Assembly: GCA_009731375.1 (NCBI GenBank)
Contig: BJOX01000292.1
Coordinates: 383,209-447,208, forward strand
Direction of reading: 5' to 3'
DNA: 64,000 nt
Origin: Paulinella micropora
Taxonomy: Eukaryota; Cercozoa; Imbricatea; Euglyphida
Shown here: positions 59,167 through 64,000 of the stretch, in pieces
Layout: every line of letters begins with the position of its first letter
Numbering within the stretch: position 1 is the first letter of the stretch
Position numbers and translations under genes: made by a program
Notes under the pieces: model-generated
What the model saw: only the letters and a program-made list of their open reading frames with translations
Databases searched by the model: none
What the model was told of the DNA's origin: nothing

Positions 59167-60262
59167 TCATCGAGGGTCTGCGACCCCCGTAATACTATCT
59201 ACTAGTGGTATAGAAGGGGGCAAAGCAACCCTAGCCGTCGGTGACTCAATACTAACTTGTGTCACCTGACCTGGCGTTGATGTGGCCTCCATTCTTGCTG
59301 TCCTATCTACTACTGGTGCAGGTGGGGACACAACAACCCTAGCCTTCGGTGATCCATTGTTGTCTGGTGTCACCTGACCTGGCATTGGTGTGGCCTCCAT
59401 TCTCACCCTATCTAATAGTGTTTCTGTCACTACCGTGTCTGTCCCGGCAACTAGTCCAGCACCCTCTGCGGTGGCTATCGTTTCCAACGGATGTGCAAAG
59501 CGCACCCGCTTACGTGCCCCGGGGTGTGTCCTTTCTGTTGATTGCCTAGGCCTTGTATCGGCGCTTCTTTGAGGACTTCTGTCCTGCTGGCTGGCCATGG
59601 CCTGCACACCACACGTGACGCGTTGTGAGCGCTTGCGTTTGCGCTTGCGTGCAGCGGGCGTACCCATCTGGAGCAGGAGTGACTCCTGTCCTGGCATATA
59701 TGCCGCGAACTTTTCCGCCGCCGGGTATTGGCTCTTGATCATGAGCATGTCGGCCTCCGAATCGAAGGCGGCGTACCAACCCGCCACGTGCCCGTTCGGC
59801 ATCAGTGAGACCCGTTCGTGTTCGTCAACATCCGGGAATGGCAGGTTCATGTGTGCCTGCTGTTTTGGGCAGGGCACCCAATCGCCATCTTCCGGCCTTC
59901 TGACCTTCGACTCTCCCGCCTTGTATCGGCGTATACACCTCTTCATCGCTATTGGATGCTGCGGGGTGCCCGGGATTGTGTGCCATCGCTGACACGACTT
60001 CCCCATGAGGCCATACCCAAAATCGACGGTCTGGTAAGCAGTTAAATTCCAGGGCGTGATGGCAATAATCACACAGGGTGTTAAACTTGACCACTGGCGG
60101 GTTGCCAATGTCTTCTAACCTTTGTATCCCATAAGGACAATTAGCCGGACCAGGTCGATGGATAATGAGCTGAGAGGGTGATTGGTCTGACGTGCGATAG
60201 GACGTGTTTTCTTTTCTTCGTCGCCGGCTGACGTGAGGGCGGGGCCCCTTTTGTCTGGCCAA
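59167..60262 (-). CDS. Gag-like frames of the retroelement, C-terminal part
   Basis: Two overlapping frames (60262-59825 and 60108-59167) seem to be one broken reading. The first has CDYCHHALEFNC with conserved Cys and His, possibly a zinc-binding unit. The second has HERVSLMPNGHVAGWYAAFD, a basic patch ARKRKRKRSQR and a Thr/Pro/Val repeat: RMEATPMPGQVTPDNNGSPK ARVVVSPPAPVVD followed by a second copy RMEATSTPGQVTQVSIESPT. The nucleotide repeat (59225-59295 against 59315-59400) is clear. Assigned to gag by position only. Confidence 0.5.
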
Positions 60263-60723
60263 CCGGCGGTGGTGCGGGGAGCAATATGGGAGGTGGTGTG
60301 TAAATGGGCATGTTGAACTGTGGTGCTTGGTATGTATGCGGTGGTGATGTCAAACCCANNNNNNNNNNCGATGTCAAGCCCACGGTGATGGAGAATGAAA
60401 TCCCGAGTAGGTTGTTGTGCATATGGGTTAGGGCTACCCCTCGCTGAAGAAAATGTAGATGCGTATGGATTGGTGAATATTTCGGCCCCTGACCCCAATA
60501 CGGGTTCGAGGAGCTCGATGAGCTCGACGATGATGACCACGGTTAGGTGGACTCGAGGGGGATCTCTGATAGGAGCTGGACCCCGTATAAGAGTGGTCTC
60601 CCATGAGGTGGATGTGACAAAGGACAGTATGTCAAACTGTGGTTCGTTCGCCTTGGCCTCCCTTGACAAATTGTTCAAGCAGGTGATGAGGTCGCATGGG
60701 AGGCTTCAAGTGTCCCCCTTGGA

Positions 60724-61620
60724 TCAATCTGCCCGCTTCTTCGTCCCATAGGGCCGCTTGTGTGTCAGCAAGTCTTGGGAAGCCCATCGACTAGCTTTGT
60801 TGGCTAAAATCTGTTTAGTGTCGGCTGCAGTCAGGCTGAACTGCCCAATCGTGCTGTCCAGACACGTGTAGCCCAACAAAAGCAAAATACCCTCGCCACA
60901 ATCGATGTTAACTTGCGGTTTGTATTTTCCATAGTCGAATGTTGTAGCCTTGTCTAGCCGAGTCAGTGCCCGTTCGACCAACTTGTCGTTAGCAGTCTTT
61001 TGTTGTTCAGCGGTGGTTGGAGGTCGGTTATGCCCTCCACCCCAATTGTTTCCCAAAGGCGGGACAATTACCTTCCTGTGGAAGAAAACGAATGTCGTTC
61101 CTTCTGGAGCGATAGTGGCTCTGCCATCGTTACCATATGTGACTTGAACTTCGTTCGCTAGACGAATTCGGAGAATATCACTTATTGTCTGTGCGACCAA
61201 CTCGCACATGGCGCAGAAATTGCACCAGTAGAGCTTGACCGCCGGATGGGGAGCGATTTTCTTGTCCAACGCTTTTCCACTTCTGACATACTTCTCAAAC
61301 ACATATTGTTCGGAAAAAGATGTGACGAGTTTTCGTTTTGGTTTGTCTTCTGTTCCTTTTCGTCCAAAGGATTGCTCGGCCATCCCTCTGCTGGACCTCG
61401 GTATCGGTCAAGCACTACCTTCGTCTGAATTGCACGAGCCGGGATTACCAGCCCATTGTCGGGCCCTCTCCATGGGGAGCGAGGGACAGGTTCCTCCTGT
61501 GCTCTGTTTCCTCCCCTTGCAGGAATGGTAAAACCGCCGCCTGTGGCGGGTGTGTCGTTACCCTCAGACATGTCTAGTCTTATTGCGGTGGATGATCTCG
61601 TTGTAGAGCCTATCCACGCA
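60724..61620 (-). CDS. Gag-like frames of the retroelement, N-terminal part
   Basis: Frames 61748-61182 (from MSEGNDTPATGGGFTIPARG) and 61383-60724 (ending KRPYGTKKRAD) overlap with a shift near 61370. The second includes YWCNFCAMCELVAQTISDIL (a CxxC-x-C cluster) and IDCGEGILLLLGYTCLDSTI. There is no recognised capsid motif; assigned by location upstream of the protease. 60115-60678 between the two blocks is Pro/Thr/His-rich with a 10-N gap. Confidence 0.45.
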
Positions 61621-61759
61621 ATTTTCATTGTGCCCTTAGGGGTTGAGACGATGTGTGAGTGTGCTGTTGTGTTTGTTTTTGTTGTCGCGTGTTCAAATGT
61701 GTCGTCAATGCCTGTGTCAAGCACGATGTCACACAACACAACAACCAACCCACACCCAA

Positions 61760-63905
61760 CACAACAATCAGCAGGTAACAGTCAAAGGTTTGGTGGACTC
61801 ACCCTCCCCCTCTGCCGGGGGAAGCCTTGCTGTTCTTTCTGCCAAACCAGACGATGCGTACGTGTGCACCCTGGCAGTACACAACAAACTTTCTGCAACT
61901 CTGGAACCCCCTTTCTGCTGACACAACAGAAAAAGTGCAAAAAGGTTTTCGATGATTCCCTCTGGGCTCTGCCCAATTGATCACCTTATTCCTTTCTTTT
62001 TTTTTTTCAAAGAAGGTGTCTTTTCCAACTCAAAGAAAAACCTTCGTTTGTCTTTTCTGATTGTGGTACTGGGCCTGGTAGGTTTGTGAGCGTTGTCGTG
62101 TATGTTTTTGTGTGTGTATGTACCGAGTGCTGTAGACTCTTCACATACTTGTTGACGATTGTCTTGAAAGCCACTCGGTATCCGAGTTCTTGTCCTTGCT
62201 GACCTATATGACACCACACAACACGTTTGGAGTGCTTGAGTGTGATGTGGGGTGTGTGTTTCGTTGCTTTCGAACGAAAATAAAAATCGTCCTCAAAACA
62301 CACTCCCTTATGGCTTCCCTGTTTCGAAGCCTGTTCAATTTACACTTAATTCCACCGGCCTATGTCTTAATGGACTGGCCTACCACCCCTTTAAGAGATG
62401 GCTACCTTGTTTGGTGCCAGTGGGATGTGTGTTGTTTTTATAAACAGGTTTTATGAGAAATGAATAGATTTCTGTTTATGTTTTGTTTGTTTGCTTTCTT
62501 CTGCCTCTTTGCACGTGTCTACGTTTCAACAACGTTTGTGTGTGCTACGTGCTTGTGGCAGTACAAACTAGAGTCACAATAGTAGAGTGCGTATTTGTTT
62601 GTTATTCTTTTCGTGAGGAGTATGTGTAGGGATAAGTGTAAGAGTGTTGACAGAACTGACAGGAGGGTGTTCACTCTCCTTGTGAGTGTCGGCTGTTAAG
62701 CACTCCTCTGACTCGACAATGTGTCGACAATCCACTGAATCAGTGAGCACCCTAATGTTTCTGCCCCACAGGCTGAGTACACTCAGTCTATGCCCCCCTA
62801 CACTCTCAGCCAAACACACTGCTATAGGTGTCAAAATTGTACACACGAGTGTCTTGTCGTGCCGCTTTGTGGGCCTCTGTGCAAGATTTCACTGTTGTTT
62901 ATGTGCACTGCAAACATCTAACACCTCCCCAACTCCTTTCCTACACTCCTCCACTACCTTTCTCTTGCTTTACTTAGGGGAGTGGTTTTTTCAAAATGCT
63001 GAATTGAAATTTGGAGGATCTAAAAATCTACGCTGTGACTCCACTTTTGTCGGTTATATTCAAAAGATATACATTATTTATTGCAAGCCGGGCTGTATTA
63101 ATCCATCCAATTCCACAGCACTCTGAAAATAACCTAATCTTCTTCCTCTGCAAAGAGAGGAAACCAGTATGGCGGAAAATGTAGGAGACTGTCAGAGCCA
63201 AGCAACAAAAAGGAAAAAGAGAGGCATTTCACAGTGTCACCCCTAACGATAATATTATCCGGCTTAAAAACTAGTACCGGCTAGGAATAGTAATATTATC
63301 GTTTTCAACCGGCTCAAAAGTATATAAATAAAAACGGATATAACTACATCTTAAAGAGATATAGCTCTTCTATACATCACTGTGTATAGGGGTATAAGGA
63401 AAAGGTCGCATATTTACCTATCTGCGCCTACAAAAGAAATAAAGTTTTAGATCATAGTATGAGGAAAAGGCAATAGTTAACATTTTCTAAAAAGCTAACC
63501 GGTAAAGGGAAATAAATTGATCTGTTAACGGCAGTTGAAAACGTAACAACTACAAGTTATCACAGTTGATAAATAAATGGAAAAATGAAGTAACGGTACT
63601 AAAAATAGAAGTGTAAACTTGAAGTAAAAACTTGAAGAAAGTTGAACACAATACAATATTAATGTTTCGGTCCGGTGAGTACGGTATTCATTCCGACACA
63701 AGAATCCGTCGACGATGTCTGTCACATGGTTAATGGTGAACTGAAAGCAAATATTCCAATTTTGTTGTTGTTGTTATTATTATTATGATTATTATTATGA
63801 TTATTATTATTATTACTATTATTATTATTATTATTATTATTACTATTATTATTATTATTATTATCATCATCATCATCATTATTATTGTTATTATTATTAT
63901 TATTA
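61760..63905. other. Right flank of the retroelement, no gene recognised
   Basis: Unique A/T-rich DNA with short ORFs on both strands that resemble nothing I know. It may contain the element's LTR and leader, but no terminal match to the left side was found. CATATTTACCTATCTGCGCC (TAC) at 63409-63431 also occurs at 26489-26511. (ATT)n with ATC variants fills 63765-63910. Confidence 0.6.
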
Positions 63906-63910
63906 TTATT

Positions 63911-63992
63911 GGACACCGTGATAGCCCAGTGGTCAAGTTCTACCATCTGGGCCCTGTCGCCAGTTCGATTCCCGTCGGTGCCACCAGTATTT
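63911..63992 (+). ncRNA. tRNA-like / tRNA-derived SINE head (partial, at window edge)
   Basis: GGACACCGTGATAGCCCAGT GGTCAAGTTC ... CCAGTTCGATTCCCGTCGGT GCCACCAG. TAGCCCAGTGGTCA fits the Pol III A box and AGTTCGATTCC the B box, about 35 bp apart. The 5' GACACCG and 3' CGGTGCC can pair as an acceptor stem with one mismatch, but T-stem pairing is poor, so a tRNA-derived SINE is likelier than a working tRNA. It begins after an ATT array, and its continuation lies near or beyond base 64000. Confidence 0.6.
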
Positions 63993-64000
63993 TCATTGAA

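Larger units (their letters stand above)
54000..61750 (-). mobile_element. Degenerate Ty3/gypsy-type LTR retroelement (gag-PR-RT-RH-IN order)
   Basis: On - the order is: gag-like frames (61.6-59.2 kb), aspartic protease (in 58968-57094), reverse transcriptase (57113-55959), RNase H tail and integrase (55975-54791), integrase C terminus (54498-54076). RT before integrase is the Ty3/gypsy order. Frames are broken by at least three frameshifts or stops, and the central RNase H segment seems absent. No LTR pair, primer-binding site or polypurine tract could be recognised by eye in 52.9-54.0 or 61.8-63.6 kb. It is probably inactive. Base composition is less repetitive and more GC-balanced than the surrounding DNA. 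Confidence 0.85.

Noticed and set aside
61760-63700. LTR of the retroelement
   Set aside because: Compared by eye with 52.9-54.1 kb; no extended direct repeat, TG...CA ends or primer-binding site could be found.

Overview
This is a nuclear segment of a eukaryote, and no prokaryotic organisation is visible. Genes are split into many tiny exons (about 18-490 bp) joined by GT-AG introns, plus three sites best read as GC-AG. The introns are almost solid microsatellite: CTAT, GTAT, CATA, CT, CA and TA arrays with tri- and pentanucleotide runs. Nearly every long reading frame in the window is translated microsatellite (YLSI, MYVC, YIHT, ERER or SLSL strings) and is not annotated as protein. The species cannot be named from the sequence; an alga, another protist or an early-branching lineage would all fit. 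The assembly has 11 runs of N, five of them long (9443-10254, 10610-11100, 21464-22285, 40742-41521, 43180-43855).

Three host genes could be rebuilt by following splice sites and phase. (1) An ammonium transporter (AMT/Mep type) lies on + at 105-24437; its 5' part is outside the window. After the last membrane helices it continues in phase through many short exons to a stop at 24437, giving a long low-complexity cytoplasmic tail largely encoded by phase-1/phase-1 cassette exons. (2) An MSP-domain (VAP/MOSPD-like) tail-anchored protein lies on - at 32749-28131, with seven phase-0 exons and a complete 265-residue reading. (3) A La-type RNA-binding protein lies on + at 35569-52226: La motif, RRM, basic linker, C-terminal xRRM and basic tail. 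One exon junction in the AMT gene and one in the La gene stay unresolved.

Mobile DNA: a 5'-truncated non-LTR retrotransposon sits in an AMT intron (7980-10575). Eight copies of a ~490-bp repeat with a shared 3' end running into CTAT, and a second ~430-bp repeat in two copies, also lie in AMT introns. A Tc1/mariner-like element with extra internal copies of its terminal repeat lies in a La intron (41768-43046). Two foldback/MITE-like inverted repeats lie at 34238-34820 and 53563-53835. A broken Ty3/gypsy-type retroelement fills 54.0-61.7 kb on -. A tRNA-like Pol III head lies at the right edge.

The most unusual signal is repeated in all three host genes. Introns carry arrays of truncated exon copies. 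Upstream of a complete exon lie several copies of its first 25-50 bp together with the acceptor AG. Downstream lie several copies of its last 20-50 bp together with the donor GT. The microsatellites between copies themselves read as splice sites (donors GTATGTATG, acceptors CTATCTAG or ATGTAG). Exon edges therefore seem to have been captured into expanding microsatellite arrays without abolishing splicing of the intact copy.
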